Of a stretch of DNA of 64,000 nucleotides, positions 34,626-44,416 are shown piece after piece. The notes beneath the pieces were generated by a model. It was not told where the DNA came from and ran no database searches. It saw nothing but the letters and a program-made list of their open reading frames with translations. A program made the translations under genes and the position numbers. The DNA lies in the NCBI GenBank assembly GCA_001544655.2, contig FCOD02000011.1, positions 124,001-188,000 of the forward strand, written 5' to 3'. The DNA is from Caballeronia turbans. GTDB taxonomy: Bacteria > Pseudomonadota > Gammaproteobacteria > Burkholderiales > Burkholderiaceae. Numbering within the stretch: the first letter of the stretch is position 1; every line of letters begins with the position of its first letter.

Positions 34626-36968
34626 TTAGTTTACCGGGGCCGCTTCCTCCGCCTCGACAGAGAGCGCGTCAAGAATTGCCTCCGGCGTCGCCGGCGCGCG
34701 CAGTTTGGGCGCATCGGTTGAATCGGGGGAAACCGATGCGATCGCCGCGCGTATCGCGAGCAGCACCGAAAACGACAGCAGGAGCGGCGGCTCGCCGACG
34801 GCTTTCGAACGGAAAATCGTCGGCTCCGCGTTGTCATTTCGATAGAGCGCGACGTTGAAGATCGCGGGCGCGTCGCTGACGGCCGGGATCTTGTAGGTCG
34901 ACGGCGCATGCGTCATCAGGCGTCCGTCGCGGTTCCACCACAGTTCTTCGGTCGTGAGCCAGCCCATGCCCTGGATGAAGCCGCCTTCCACCTGGCCGAT
35001 ATCGATCGCCGGATTGATCGAGCGTCCCGCGTCATGCAGCAGATCGGCGCGCAGGAGCTTCCACTCGCCGGTGAGCGTATCGACGACGACTTCCGACACC
35101 GCCGCGCCGTACGCGAAGTAATAGAACGGATGGCCTTGCAGCGTCTTCGCGTCCCAGTGCACTTTCGGCGTGGCATAGAAGCCGTCCGACCACAGTTGCA
35201 CGCGCGCGAGATACGCGGCCGCGACGAGCTGATCGAACGGCATCTGCCCGCCGTTCACGTCCACGACGCCGCCGTGAAAGCGTACGTCGGCTGCATTGCC
35301 GCCGAGCTGCTTGACGACGAGCTCGGCGAGACGCGCGCGGATCGTGAGTGCCGCGGCTTCGGCGGCCTTGCCGTTCAGATCGCTGCCCGTCGATGCCGCC
35401 GTCGCCGATGTATTCGCGACCTTCGATGTGTCGGTCGCCGTGACGCGCACGCGCTGCAAGCCGACGCCGAACACGCTCGCGACGACCTGCGCGACCTTCG
35501 TGTTGAGGCCTTGTCCCATTTCGGTGCCGCCGTGATTGACGAGCACGGAGCCGTCCTTGTAGACGTGCACGAGCGCGCCCGCCTGGTTCAGGAACGGCAC
35601 GTTGAACGAAATGCCGAACTTGACGGGCGTGAACGCGATGCCGCGCCTGAGCACGCCGTTTTTCGCGTTGAACGCGGCGACTTCGGTGCGGCGCTTCTGA
35701 TACTCGCTCGACGCGACGAGTTCGTCGGTCAATGCCGCGATCACGTTGTCCGCGACCGGCTGACCGTAAGGCGTCACGTTGCGATCGCCGATGCCGTAAT
35801 AGTTCGCGCGCCGCACGTCGAGCGGATCGCGTTTCAGCCGATGCGCGATCTCGTCTAGCATGACTTCCATCACGAGCGCGCCTTGCGGGCCGCCGAAGCC
35901 GCGAAACGCGGTGTTCGACTGCGTGTTGGTCTTGCAGCACAGCGCGCGGATCTCGACATCGCCCAGAAAGTACGCGTTGTCGAAGTGGCATACGGCGCGC
36001 GTGGCGACCGCACCGGACAGATCCGCCGAATAGCCGGCCCGCAACGCGATCTCGACGCGCACGCCGGCGATGCGCCCGTCGTCATCGAAGCCGCATTCGT
36101 ATTCGTAGACCGCGTCGTGACGTTTGCCGGTGATCATGAAGTCGTCGTCGCGATCGGCGCGCAGCTTCACGGGACGCTTCAGCCAATGCGCCGCGAGCGA
36201 CGCCACGCACGCGAACAGCGCCGATTGGGATTCCTTGCCGCCGAAGCCGCCGCCCATGCGCCGGCATTCGCACAGCACGGCGTGTGTCGGCCAGTCGAGC
36301 ATGTGCGCGACGACCTGCTGCATCTCGCTCGGATGCTGCGTCGAGCTATGGACGAGCATGCCGTCCTGCTCTTTCGGAATCGCGTAGGCGACCTGTCCTT
36401 CGAGATAGAACTGCTCCTGCCCGCCGACTTCGAACTCGCCCGCGAGCCGATGTTTCGCCGATGCGATGCGCCCGGCCGCGTCGCCGCGACGCAAGTGCAG
36501 CGGCGGCAGGACGAACTGGTTGCGCGCCTTCGCTTCGCGCGGCGTCAGCACGGCTTCGAGCGGCTCGTAACGAACGACATCCTCGCTTTTCGCGAGCGCG
36601 GCGGCGCGGCGCGCCAGATCGTGACTCTCGGCGATGACCGCGAATACCGGCTGGCCGAGGTACTGCACGACATCGGCGGCGAGAATGGGATCGTCGTGCA
36701 GCACCGGGCCGCAATTGTTCTCGCCGGGAATGTCCGCGGCCGTGAGCACCGCGACGACGCCGGGCGCGGCGCGCACCGCGTCCAGATCCAGCGACACGAT
36801 GCGCGCATGTGCGTGCCGCGACAGGCCGAGCGCCGCGTGCAGCGTGCCGCGCAACTCGGGGATGTCGTCGGTGTACACCGCTTCGCCGCTCACGTGCAGC
36901 GCCGCCGATTCGTGCGGCAGCGACGCGCCGGCGGCGTCGATATCCATCGGTTCGGTCAGTCGGTTCAT
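34626..36968 (-). CDS. xdhB: Xanthine dehydrogenase, molybdopterin-binding subunit XdhB (780 aa)
   Basis: XdhB carries the molybdenum active site that oxidises hypoxanthine to xanthine and xanthine to urate. The motif GGGFGGKES, the NTAFRGFGGPQG segment and the catalytic Glu in SKAVGEPPLLLS are all present, and the order matches Rhodobacter XdhB. The open frame runs far upstream, but those residues overlap xdhA in another frame; ATG 36968 overlaps the xdhA stop as ATGA and begins a normal N terminus. Cytoplasmic, forming an (AB)2 heterotetramer in known relatives. Confidence 0.96.
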   Translation of the reverse strand: MNRLTEPMDIDAAGASLPHESAALHVSGEAVYTDDIPELRGTLHAALGLSRHAHARIVSLDLDAVRAAPGVVAVLTAADIPGENNCGPVLHDDPILAADVVQYLGQPVFAVIAESHDLARRAAALAKSEDVVRYEPLEAVLTPREAKARNQFVLPPLHLRRGDAAGRIASAKHRLAGEFEVGGQEQFYLEGQVAYAIPKEQDGMLVHSSTQHPSEMQQVVAHMLDWPTHAVLCECRRMGGGFGGKESQSALFACVASLAAHWLKRPVKLRADRDDDFMITGKRHDAVYEYECGFDDDGRIAGVRVEIALRAGYSADLSGAVATRAVCHFDNAYFLGDVEIRALCCKTNTQSNTAFRGFGGPQGALVMEVMLDEIAHRLKRDPLDVRRANYYGIGDRNVTPYGQPVADNVIAALTDELVASSEYQKRRTEVAAFNAKNGVLRRGIAFTPVKFGISFNVPFLNQAGALVHVYKDGSVLVNHGGTEMGQGLNTKVAQVVASVFGVGLQRVRVTATDTSKVANTSATAASTGSDLNGKAAEAAALTIRARLAELVVKQLGGNAADVRFHGGVVDVNGGQMPFDQLVAAAYLARVQLWSDGFYATPKVHWDAKTLQGHPFYYFAYGAAVSEVVVDTLTGEWKLLRADLLHDAGRSINPAIDIGQVEGGFIQGMGWLTTEELWWNRDGRLMTHAPSTYKIPAVSDAPAIFNVALYRNDNAEPTIFRSKAVGEPPLLLSFSVLLAIRAAIASVSPDSTDAPKLRAPATPEAILDALSVEAEEAAPVN

Positions 36969-38473
36969 GACGTTTCCTCCCCATGCGCGGCGTACGCGAA
37001 GGCATTCACTTCGGCGGGCGCGAGCGGCGCGTCCGGTCGCGTTTCCAGATAGAAGCGCCACAGTACGTTGCGCGCCACTTTCGCGCGATAGGCGCTCGAC
37101 GCGCGCATGTCGGTGAGCGGCTGGAAATCGGCGTCGAGCGCGGTCATCGCGGCGCGTGCCGACGCTTCGTTCCACTCGCGCCCGATGAGCGCCGCCTCGG
37201 CCTGCGCCGCGCGTCTGGGCGTCGCCGCCATGCCGCCGAACGCGATGCGCGCATCCGTCACGCGATGGCTGTCGTCGAGCCAGATCGCGAACGCCGCGCA
37301 CACCGCCGAAATGTCCTGGTCGTAACGCTTCGATACCTTGTACGTCCGAAAGCGCAACGCCGCGACCGGGCGCGGTACGCGAATCGCCGCGACGAATTCG
37401 CCGGCATCGAGCGCGGTCTTCTGATAGCCGAGATAGAACGCGTCGAGGCGCACCGTGCGGGTCTTGTCGGCCTTCTGCAGCACGAGTTGCGCATTCAGCG
37501 CGATGAGCGCCGGCATCGAATCGCCGATCGGCGAACCGTTCGCCACATTGCCGCCGAGTGTGCCCGCGTTGCGGATCGGCCGCGACGCGAACCGCGTCCA
37601 CAGCTCGGCAAGCCCGGGATAGTCGGCGGCGAGCGCGGCATACGCGTCTTCGAGCGAGGCCGCCGCGCCGATCGTCAGCGTGTGCGCGTCGCGCTCGATC
37701 GTCTTCAGCTCGTCGACGTTGCCGATGTAGAGCAGTTCGCCGAGATCGCGGAACTGCTTCGTGACCCACAGGCCGACATCGGTGCTCCCCGCGAGCAGTC
37801 GCGCGTTCGGATGCGCGGCGCGCAACCGGGCGAATTCGGCGCGCGTGACGGGCGCGTGGAAGGTGTGCTGACCGGATGCATCGGACGCGCGATATTCGAA
37901 CGTCTGCGTGCGCTTCAGTGCGATCAACTGTTGCGTGAGGGCGGCGGCATCGAAGGGCGGACGCGGATACTCGAACATGCGCTGCGCGGCATCGACGATC
38001 GGCCGATATCCCGTGCAGCGGCACAGATTGCCCGAGAGCGCGGCGGCGATTTCGTCGCGCGACGGCGGGCCTGCATCGCGCGGATGACGGTGATAGAGCG
38101 CCCACAGCGACATCACGAAGCCCGGCGTGCAAAAGCCGCATTGCGAGCCGTGACAGTCGATGAGCGCCTGCTGCACCGGATGCAGCGTGCCATCCGCGCC
38201 ACGCAGATCGTCGACGGTGAAGAGGGCGCGGGAATCGAGCGTCGGCAGAAACTGGATGCACGCGTTGACGGCTTTGAGCGCGAGTGCCCCGCAAGCGTCG
38301 AGCTCGCCGATCACGACGGTGCATGCGCCGCAATCGCCTTCCGCGCAGCCTTCCTTCGTGCCGGTGCAAAGCGCGTCCTCGCGCAGATGCTGAAGCACCG
38401 TGCGCGTGGCGGGCGCGCCGCCGATTTCGCGCACGGCGCCGCGTTGAAGGAAGCGGATGGTTTGCGTTGTCAT
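36965..38473 (-). CDS. xdhA: Xanthine dehydrogenase, FeS/FAD subunit XdhA (502 aa)
   Basis: XdhA passes electrons from the molybdenum centre through two [2Fe-2S] clusters and FAD to NAD+. The N-terminal ferredoxin domain has GCAEGDCGAC, the second cluster uses CGFCTPGF and NLCRCTGYRPI, and the FAD domain (from residue 190) has LLAGSTDVGLW and IRNAGTLGGNVANGSPIGD. It is the first gene of the operon xdhABC-adenine deaminase-permease-guaD, so its promoter should lie in 38474-38710. Confidence 0.96.
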   Translation of the reverse strand: MTTQTIRFLQRGAVREIGGAPATRTVLQHLREDALCTGTKEGCAEGDCGACTVVIGELDACGALALKAVNACIQFLPTLDSRALFTVDDLRGADGTLHPVQQALIDCHGSQCGFCTPGFVMSLWALYHRHPRDAGPPSRDEIAAALSGNLCRCTGYRPIVDAAQRMFEYPRPPFDAAALTQQLIALKRTQTFEYRASDASGQHTFHAPVTRAEFARLRAAHPNARLLAGSTDVGLWVTKQFRDLGELLYIGNVDELKTIERDAHTLTIGAAASLEDAYAALAADYPGLAELWTRFASRPIRNAGTLGGNVANGSPIGDSMPALIALNAQLVLQKADKTRTVRLDAFYLGYQKTALDAGEFVAAIRVPRPVAALRFRTYKVSKRYDQDISAVCAAFAIWLDDSHRVTDARIAFGGMAATPRRAAQAEAALIGREWNEASARAAMTALDADFQPLTDMRASSAYRAKVARNVLWRFYLETRPDAPLAPAEVNAFAYAAHGEETS

Positions 38474-38617
38474 GACTCAGGAAGACATTGCGGACCGGGC
38501 GCGCGTTACGCGGTTTCCGTTCGCTTCATGGGTTGGCGTGAGAAAACGCTCAGGCTGCCTTTGAACGAATCGGACTGCGCGCACGTAGATCGCCATCCAG
38601 ACGCGACCTTAACACCC

Positions 38618-38636
38618 CAATATCCCAAAAATATTG
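38618..38636. repeat. Inverted repeat upstream of the purine operon
   Basis: CAATAT and ATATTG flank a 7-base spacer about 150 bases before the xdhA start, inside a short AT-rich patch. It is a candidate operator for a purine-responsive regulator; no regulator gene is adjacent. Confidence 0.35.
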
Positions 38637-38715
38637 TCGGGCACGTATCAAGATTATGCGGATGCGCTGATGCGGGAAAGGAGGAAGCGCGTAGTGCGCA
38701 GTGAAGCGGAGAAAA

Positions 38716-38742
38716 CGGGCGGCGCGCGAATGTCGCCGCCCG
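38716..38742 (-). terminator. Terminator of dsbB
   Basis: CGGGCGGCG and CGCCGCCCG form a 9-bp stem just past the dsbB stop, followed on the minus strand by TTTTCTCC. Confidence 0.7.
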
Positions 38743-38749
38743 GAACAAA

Positions 38750-39295
38750 TTACCGGACCGTCGTGCGCAACTTGCGCTTCAAACGCACGCTCGCCGCGAC
38801 CAGCACGAAAATCAGCACAAACGCGATGAGCGACCATTGCGGCAGAGACAGACCGAGAATCGGCGGATACGGCGTTTCGCACAGACCCGCGACCTTGAAT
38901 ACCTGCGGGAGCCAGCTTGCGGGCGGCAGACCGTCGACGATCGGCTGAAGCGCATCGAAACCGCAACTGAAGCCGGGATGTGATTGCACATAGACGTGGC
39001 GCGCGGCGGTGGCGGCGCCGCCGAGCGCCGAAATCGCGACGAGCGTTTCGAGCAGCGCAATGCCGCGCCAGTTACGGAAGGCCGCACCGAGAAACGCGAA
39101 AATCGCGACCAGCACGAAAAAATAGCGCTGGATGATGCACAGCGGGCAAGGATCTTCGCCATGGAAGAATTGCAGATACAGCGCGCCGCCGACGAGCCCG
39201 AGACTGACGAAACCGAGCAACACGAGCAGGCGGCGCTCGCGGCGCATCACCCGGTCGTCCTGATGCATCGTGAAGTGATTCAAAGAGTTGTTCAT
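38750..39295 (-). CDS. dsbB: DsbB, disulfide bond formation membrane protein (181 aa)
   Basis: DsbB reoxidises periplasmic DsbA and passes electrons to ubiquinone. Four hydrophobic segments are present. The first redox pair is Cys50-Pro-Leu-Cys53 and the second is formed by Cys111 (HPGFSCGF) and Cys139 ([10 protein letters not shown]). The extra ~20 residues before the first membrane segment are polar; an ATG at residue 10 or 17 could also be the start. Confidence 0.93.
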   Translation of the reverse strand: MNNSLNHFTMHQDDRVMRRERRLLVLLGFVSLGLVGGALYLQFFHGEDPCPLCIIQRYFFVLVAIFAFLGAAFRNWRGIALLETLVAISALGGAATAARHVYVQSHPGFSCGFDALQPIVDGLPPASWLPQVFKVAGLCETPYPPILGLSLPQWSLIAFVLIFVLVAASVRLKRKLRTTVR

Positions 39296-39381
39296 TATTT
39301 CTCAACGATTCGAGAAGGAAGCACCTGAGTTGCGCGGGGATCGCGGTGAATTCTAGCGCGAACGCCCGATGCGCAAAATCA

Positions 39382-39417
39382 GCCGCGATGTTCGGCCGCG
39401 ATGTTCGGTCGCGATGG
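39382..39417. repeat. 13-bp tandem repeat between dsbB and the amidase gene
   Basis: GCCGCGATGTTCG occurs twice in a row (39382-39394, 39395-39407), followed by a partial third copy. It lies in the intergenic space and encodes nothing I recognise. Confidence 0.6.
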
Positions 39418-39436
39418 TCAGCTGTTTTTCAGGCGC

Positions 39437-40816
39437 TCAGCGGGTCGTCTCCAGCACCGCTTCGACGGCGCGCCCGATCGACAGCAGCGTGTCATCGGCG
39501 TTCGGCGCGCCTGCGAGCATCAGGCCGACGGGCGCCTCGCCGCGCGGATGGCAGGGCAGCGACAGCGCGCACGCATCGAGGAAGTTGAAGGCCGTCGGGT
39601 TGCGGAGAATCAGCGCATTGGTGCGCGTGAAGGCGTCGTCGTCCGTTTCCAGATCGGCGATGCGCGGCGGCAGCACCGGCACGGTCGGGCAGATGATCGC
39701 GTCGAAGCGCTGCCAGAGCGTCGTGCGGGCTTCTTCGATCATCGCGGCGCGCGCCTCGCACAAGTCGATGTAGTCCGCCGCGCTGGCCGCTTCGGCGCGC
39801 TTCAGACGCGCGAGCACGCGCGGGTCGTAATCGTTGCCGCGCTCAGCCATCAGCTTCCGATGCCACGCGTACGCCTCGATCGCCACGAGCGGATAGCGAT
39901 TGATGTCAGGCAGCCGATCGAGGGGCGCGAAACGCACGTCTTCCACGAGCGCGCCCGCCGCGGCGAGGTGATTGACTGCGGCGGCGACCGCACTCGCGAC
40001 GGGCGACTCGACGCCATCGGTCACGTAATTCGTGAGCACGCCGAGGCGCACGCCGTCGAGTGGGCGCGTGGCGGGCACACCGGGGTCGCGCCCGGCGAGA
40101 ATGCGGTCGACGAGCGCGCAGCACGCGACCGAGACGCCGATGGGCCCGAACGAATCGAGCGTTTTCGAAAGCGGCACGCCGCCTTGCTTCGGAATGCGGC
40201 TCGCGGTCGGCTTGAAGCCGGTGAGGCCGCACAGCGCGGCGGGAATGCGGATGGAGCCGCCCGTGTCGGTGCCCAGCGCGACGGCGGCCATGCCGTCCGC
40301 GACCGACGCCGCCGCACCCGACGACGAGCCGCCCGCGATGCGCGCGTCGCCCGGCACGTCCGCATGCCACGGCGAGCGCGGCGTGCCGTAGTGCGGGTTC
40401 AGCCCGAGGCCGGAGAATGCGAACTCGCTCATGTTGGTGCGCCCGACGATCACCGCGCCCGCGCGGCGCAGGCGCGCGACGGCGATGGCGTCGGCCTTCG
40501 CGGGAGCGGCATCCTGCAACGCTTTCGAGCCGGCTCGCGTCACTTCGCCTTCGATATCGAAGAGATCCTTGATCGATACCGGAATGCCCGCGAGCGGCGA
40601 GAGCACGGTGCCGGCGCGGCGCAGCGCATCGTGGGCATCGGCGGCGGCGCGGGCGTGTTCGGCATCGACATGGAGGAATACGGTCGAGCCCTGTCCGGCA
40701 GGATCGGCGATGCGCTCGAGCGCCGCCTCGACGAGCGCGCGGCTCGTCGTGCGGCCGCGCTTCAGATCGGCGGCGAGTTGGGCGAGCGGGGCGAACTGCG
40801 GCGAAGTGGTCGGCAT
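39437..40816 (-). CDS. Amidase signature family hydrolase (459 aa)
   Basis: The catalytic triad of the amidase signature family is visible: Lys83 in PVSIKDLFD, the cis-Ser in AGGSSSG (164-166) and the nucleophile Ser188 in GTDTGGSIR. The protein is cytoplasmic, with no signal peptide. It is not the glutamyl-tRNA amidotransferase subunit GatA by context, as gatB and gatC are absent. Family members hydrolyse many amides; the substrate cannot be told from sequence. It appears monocistronic. Confidence 0.88.
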   Translation of the reverse strand: MPTTSPQFAPLAQLAADLKRGRTTSRALVEAALERIADPAGQGSTVFLHVDAEHARAAADAHDALRRAGTVLSPLAGIPVSIKDLFDIEGEVTRAGSKALQDAAPAKADAIAVARLRRAGAVIVGRTNMSEFAFSGLGLNPHYGTPRSPWHADVPGDARIAGGSSSGAAASVADGMAAVALGTDTGGSIRIPAALCGLTGFKPTASRIPKQGGVPLSKTLDSFGPIGVSVACCALVDRILAGRDPGVPATRPLDGVRLGVLTNYVTDGVESPVASAVAAAVNHLAAAGALVEDVRFAPLDRLPDINRYPLVAIEAYAWHRKLMAERGNDYDPRVLARLKRAEAASAADYIDLCEARAAMIEEARTTLWQRFDAIICPTVPVLPPRIADLETDDDAFTRTNALILRNPTAFNFLDACALSLPCHPRGEAPVGLMLAGAPNADDTLLSIGRAVEAVLETTR

Positions 40817-40890
40817 GGCGTCGGGCAGTGGCGTTGCCTGATGCGAGAAGGCCGGGCGCGCCCGGCGTTTCGCATCGGCAGTGAATGAAG

Positions 40891-40918
40891 GGGCGCCGTT
40901 CGCAAAGCCGGGGCGCCC
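40891..40918 (-). terminator. Weak terminator-like hairpin after hemN
   Basis: GGGCGCC (40891-40897) and GGCGCCC (40912-40918) can pair around a 14-base loop, followed on the minus strand by CTTCATT. It lies 45 bases past the hemN stop. Confidence 0.35.
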
Positions 40919-40962
40919 GAGGTGGCTGTCATTCTAAGCCACCGCCGCCGATCGAACACCGC

Positions 40963-42345
40963 TCAGATCGTGCGCGAGAAGCGCCGCAGGCTCGCTTGTC
41001 CCAGATAGCGGTCGAATATCGAGGCGATATTGCGCACCAGCATGCGTCCGGCGGGCAGCACGCGGATCGCGTCGCGAGAGAGGTCGATGAGGCCGTCGTC
41101 GGCCATCGGCGCGAGGCGCGCGAGTTCGCTGGCGAAAGCGGCCGGGAACTCGATGCCGTGCGCGCTCGCGACATCGTCGAAACGCAGCTCGCCGCCGCAC
41201 ATGAGACGCATGATGATGTCGCGGCGGAGTTCGTCATCGGCGCAAAGACGCACGCCGCGCGCGATGGCGAGATCGCCCGCGTCGATCGCCGCGGCGTAGT
41301 CGGCGAGTTCGCGCGCGTTTTGCGCGTAGACATCGCCGATCTTGCCGATCGACGACGCGCCGATGCCGATCAGATCGCAATCCGCCCGCGTGCTGTAGCC
41401 CTGGAAGTTGCGCTGCAGCGTGCCGGCTTCGAACGCGCGCGCGAGCTCGTCGCCCGGCAGCGCGAAGTGATCCATGCCGATGTACACGTAGCCCGCTTCG
41501 CCCATGCGCGCGATCACGCGCTCGAGAATCGCGAGCCGCACGGCAGGCGAGGGCAGCGCGCTTTCGTCGATTTGCCGCTGCATCTTGAAGAGCGACGGCA
41601 TGTGCGCATAGCCGAACACGGACACGCGATCCGGTTTCAGATCGATGATCGCGTCGAGCGTGCGCGAAAAGCTCTCGACGCTCTGATGCGGCAGGCCATA
41701 AATCAGGTCGACGCTCACGGACTTGAAGCCGTTCTTGCGCGCGGCGTCGAGCACCGTTTCGGTCATTTCGCGCGGCTGGATGCGATTGACGGCGCGCTGC
41801 ACGCGTTCGTCGAAGTCCTGCACGCCGAGGCTCAGCCGATTGAAACCGAGCTCGCGCAGCAACGCGATCGTCGCCTCCGACGCCTCGCGCGGATCGACTT
41901 CGATCGAATATTCGGCGCGCTCGTCGGCGACGAGATTGAAATGCTCGCGCGTGGCGGACATCAGTTCGGCCATCTCGTCGTGCGAGAGGAAGGTCGGCGT
42001 GCCGCCGCCCCAGTGAAGCTGCGTGACCGGACGCGAAGTCTCGAAGAGCGCGGCCTGCAAGGCCAGTTCGCGCTTCATCCGGTCGAGATAGGGGCGTGCG
42101 TGCGCGCGATTTTTCGTCGCGACCTTGTTGCAGCCGCAGTAGAAGCAGACGGTGTCGCAGAACGGGATGTGGAAGTAGAGCGAGAGATCGGCGTTCGCTT
42201 TCGCCTTGCTCGCAGCTTCGCGATAATGCGCGGGGTCGAACGTGTCGGTGAACTGGACGGCGGTCGGGTAGGACGTGTAGCGCGGGCCGTGCGCGTCGTA
42301 GCGCGTGAGCAGATCGGGACGAAAGAGCGGGGCGGCGGCAGTCAT
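40963..42345 (-). CDS. hemN: Oxygen-independent coproporphyrinogen III oxidase HemN (460 aa)
   Basis: This cytoplasmic radical SAM enzyme decarboxylates coproporphyrinogen III to protoporphyrinogen IX without oxygen. Cys63, Cys67 and Cys70 bind the cluster and Cys72 follows in CGC, the HemN-specific pattern absent from HemW in this window. The N-terminal RYTSYPTA segment and HWGGGTPTFL are also typical. ATG 42345 is chosen over an open extension because it has GAGG at good spacing and starts the conserved domain. Confidence 0.94.
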   Translation of the reverse strand: MTAAAPLFRPDLLTRYDAHGPRYTSYPTAVQFTDTFDPAHYREAASKAKANADLSLYFHIPFCDTVCFYCGCNKVATKNRAHARPYLDRMKRELALQAALFETSRPVTQLHWGGGTPTFLSHDEMAELMSATREHFNLVADERAEYSIEVDPREASEATIALLRELGFNRLSLGVQDFDERVQRAVNRIQPREMTETVLDAARKNGFKSVSVDLIYGLPHQSVESFSRTLDAIIDLKPDRVSVFGYAHMPSLFKMQRQIDESALPSPAVRLAILERVIARMGEAGYVYIGMDHFALPGDELARAFEAGTLQRNFQGYSTRADCDLIGIGASSIGKIGDVYAQNARELADYAAAIDAGDLAIARGVRLCADDELRRDIIMRLMCGGELRFDDVASAHGIEFPAAFASELARLAPMADDGLIDLSRDAIRVLPAGRMLVRNIASIFDRYLGQASLRRFSRTI

Positions 42346-42493
42346 GGCGAACCTCGGGGAATCTTCCGAGTGTAGTCGGGCGGTGAACGCGGCATTTGCG
42401 CGATAAGGTCGCAGCCTGATAGCAGCGATTTGACGAAGCGCAAAGATGAGGCGTGGGACAATATCGTTTCTTTTTATGCGGTTGAGTGTCGCC

Positions 42494-42784
42494 ATGCCGA
42501 TCGATTCTTCGTCTCATGCCTGCCGCGAAGGTTGCGGCGCCTGCTGCATCGCGCCGTCCATCTCGAGTCCGATTCCAGGAATGCCGGAAGGCAAGCGCGC
42601 GGGCGAGCGTTGCGTCCAACTGGGCGACGATCTGCGCTGCAGGATTTTCGGCGATCCGCGCAGGCCGGCGTGCTGCGGCGGTTTGCAGCCGTCCGTGGAG
42701 ATGTGCGGAGAGACGCGCGAATATGCGCTGACGTGGATCGAACGACTGGAAACGCAGACGCGGCCGACGCAACTGTCTCGATGA
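42494..42784 (+). CDS. YkgJ family cysteine-cluster protein (96 aa)
   Basis: The protein has a CREGCGACC cluster at its N terminus and further cysteines in ERCVQL, RCRIFG, ACCGG and EMCGET, the pattern of the YkgJ (CxxCxxCC) family thought to bind zinc or iron. The [14 protein letters not shown] segment is typical. Function is unknown. The start may be ATG 42494 or the in-frame ATGs at 42446 and 42476; I chose 42494 because conserved sequence begins there. It is divergent from hemN. Confidence 0.85.
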   Translation: MPIDSSSHACREGCGACCIAPSISSPIPGMPEGKRAGERCVQLGDDLRCRIFGDPRRPACCGGLQPSVEMCGETREYALTWIERLETQTRPTQLSR

Positions 42785-42851
42785 TCGGCAGTCCAATTCG
42801 CGAATCGCCCCACACGGCGCAGACTTGAAAAAAAGCTTTGGAGGATCACGC

Positions 42852-43445
42852 ATGACGGAACCCGTCGCGCCGCTGCGGCGCCGGTTCGTGCTGGCAGGAC
42901 TGGTGTCTTTGTCCGCACTCGCATTCACTTCGACGGCGCAATCCGCGTCGAACTCGATATTCCCCTTCATTCCGGACCACTACACATTTTCGACGCAGCA
43001 GGTTCAGCAAGCCGTCGCGCGCAAATTCCCGCTGCAACGCACGGCGTCGCAAATATTCGATGTCGTCCTGAGCAATCCGGTCGTTGGCATGGCGCCGGAT
43101 CGGAATCGCGTGACGGTGCGCGTCGACGCGCGTCTGTCCACGCCGTTCATGCCGAATCCCGTGATCGGCGCGTTCACGCTCTCGACGCAACTCGCTTACG
43201 ACGCGCCGAGCCGTTCAGTCATTCTCGTCTCGCCATCCGTTGACGATGCGCAGTTTAGTGGTGACGCCGGGCAGTACAACCAGCAGATTGCGTCGGTCGG
43301 CGCGCAACTCGCCGCGCAATTGCTCGATCGTTATCCGATCCACACCTTCAAACCCGAGGAACTCCAGTTCGCCGGCGTGTCCTACGAACCCGGTACAATC
43401 ACAGTCCTTACAAACGGCATACGTGTGCAGATCGTTGAGAAGTGA
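42852..43445 (+). CDS. Exported DUF1439 (YceB-like) protein (197 aa)
   Basis: A signal peptide with two arginines and a hydrophobic core ends near Ala-Gln-Ser-Ala (about residue 33). The mature part matches the DUF1439 layout: YTFSTQQVQQAVARKFPLQR, beta-rich core, and a C-terminal LTNGIRVQIVEK. E. coli YceB is a lipoprotein, but here no lipobox Cys is present, so the protein should be soluble in the periplasm. GGAGG eight bases upstream favours ATG 42852 over 42825. Confidence 0.8.
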   Translation: MTEPVAPLRRRFVLAGLVSLSALAFTSTAQSASNSIFPFIPDHYTFSTQQVQQAVARKFPLQRTASQIFDVVLSNPVVGMAPDRNRVTVRVDARLSTPFMPNPVIGAFTLSTQLAYDAPSRSVILVSPSVDDAQFSGDAGQYNQQIASVGAQLAAQLLDRYPIHTFKPEELQFAGVSYEPGTITVLTNGIRVQIVEK

Positions 43446-43509
43446 GTCGAAATCTCTGCGCAATGTGCTCCGCAAGCAACGGCGATAACGGCGAACAAGG
43501 GCTGAACGG

Positions 43510-44343
43510 ATGGACTGGATATTGATGGTGAAGGCGCTCATTCTGGGCGTCGTGGAGGGCTTGACCGAATTCCTGCCGGTTTCGAGCACGGGGCACCTGA
43601 TCGTGGCGGGCAGTTTGCTGAATTTCACCGACGCGCAATCGAAAACCTTCGATGTCGTCATCCAGTTCGGCGCCATTCTCGCGATCTGCTGGGAATATCG
43701 CGGGAAGATCGGTTCCGTGGTCACGGGTCTGCCCGTACGCGCCGATGCGCGGCGATTCACGCTGAACCTGATCATCGCGACCATTCCGGCCATCGTGCTC
43801 GGTCTTCTTTTCGAGAAGGGCATCAAGTCGGTTCTGTTCTCGCCGGTGCCGGTGTCGGTGGCGCTGATCGTCGGCGGCATCGTGATCTTGTGGGCCGAGT
43901 CGCGCCAGCGCGAACGCGCCGTCACGCCGCGCGTGCAATCCGTCGATGATCTCTCTTACACGGATGCCTTCAAGGTCGGTCTCGCGCAGTGCTTCGCGCT
44001 GATTCCGGGCACCTCGCGTTCCGGCGCGACGATCATCGGCGGGATGCTGTTCGGACTCGAACGACGCGTCGCCACCGAGTTTTCGTTCTTCCTCGCCATT
44101 CCGATCATCTTCGGCGCGACGCTCTACGAAATGGCGAAGTACTGGCGCACGCTGACCGTGAACGATTTCGGGCTCTTCGCGGTCGGGCTCGTCGCGGCCT
44201 TCATCAGCGCCTTCGTCTGCGTGCGGTGGCTGCTGCGCTACGTCGCCTCGCACGATTTCACGGCGTTCGCGTGGTATCGCATCGGCTTCGGCTTGCTGAT
44301 TCTGATCGTCGGATACAGCGGGGGCTTGAGCTGGGCCGACTGA
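43510..44343 (+). CDS. uppP: Undecaprenyl-diphosphatase UppP/BacA (277 aa)
   Basis: UppP dephosphorylates undecaprenyl diphosphate so the lipid carrier can be reused for peptidoglycan, and can give bacitracin resistance. Both signature regions are present: [16 protein letters not shown] near residue 17 and [17 protein letters not shown] near 165. Seven to eight membrane segments and the length are normal. Confidence 0.96.
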   Translation: MDWILMVKALILGVVEGLTEFLPVSSTGHLIVAGSLLNFTDAQSKTFDVVIQFGAILAICWEYRGKIGSVVTGLPVRADARRFTLNLIIATIPAIVLGLLFEKGIKSVLFSPVPVSVALIVGGIVILWAESRQRERAVTPRVQSVDDLSYTDAFKVGLAQCFALIPGTSRSGATIIGGMLFGLERRVATEFSFFLAIPIIFGATLYEMAKYWRTLTVNDFGLFAVGLVAAFISAFVCVRWLLRYVASHDFTAFAWYRIGFGLLILIVGYSGGLSWAD

Positions 44344-44371
44344 CGCGCGTCTCGCCGCGCAGGATGCAAAG

Positions 44372-44391
44372 CGCCACGGCTTGCCGTGGCG
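44372..44391 (+). terminator. Terminator of uppP
   Basis: CGCCACGGC and GCCGTGGCG pair around two bases, followed by TTGTCTTTTTTT. It also lies between the convergent uppP and trmB genes. Confidence 0.8.
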
Positions 44392-44416
44392 TTGTCTTTT
44401 TTTGCCCGGGCGCGTT

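Noticed and set aside
34626-38369. A 1247-codon open frame covering xdhB and most of xdhA
   Set aside because: Its upstream half is an out-of-frame reading of xdhA. The real xdhB starts at 36968, where ATGA overlap and a normal N terminus are found.
39437-40816. Amidase as GatA of the glutamyl-tRNA amidotransferase
   Set aside because: No gatB or gatC nearby, and the protein is shorter and lacks GatA-specific context; a general amidase fits better.
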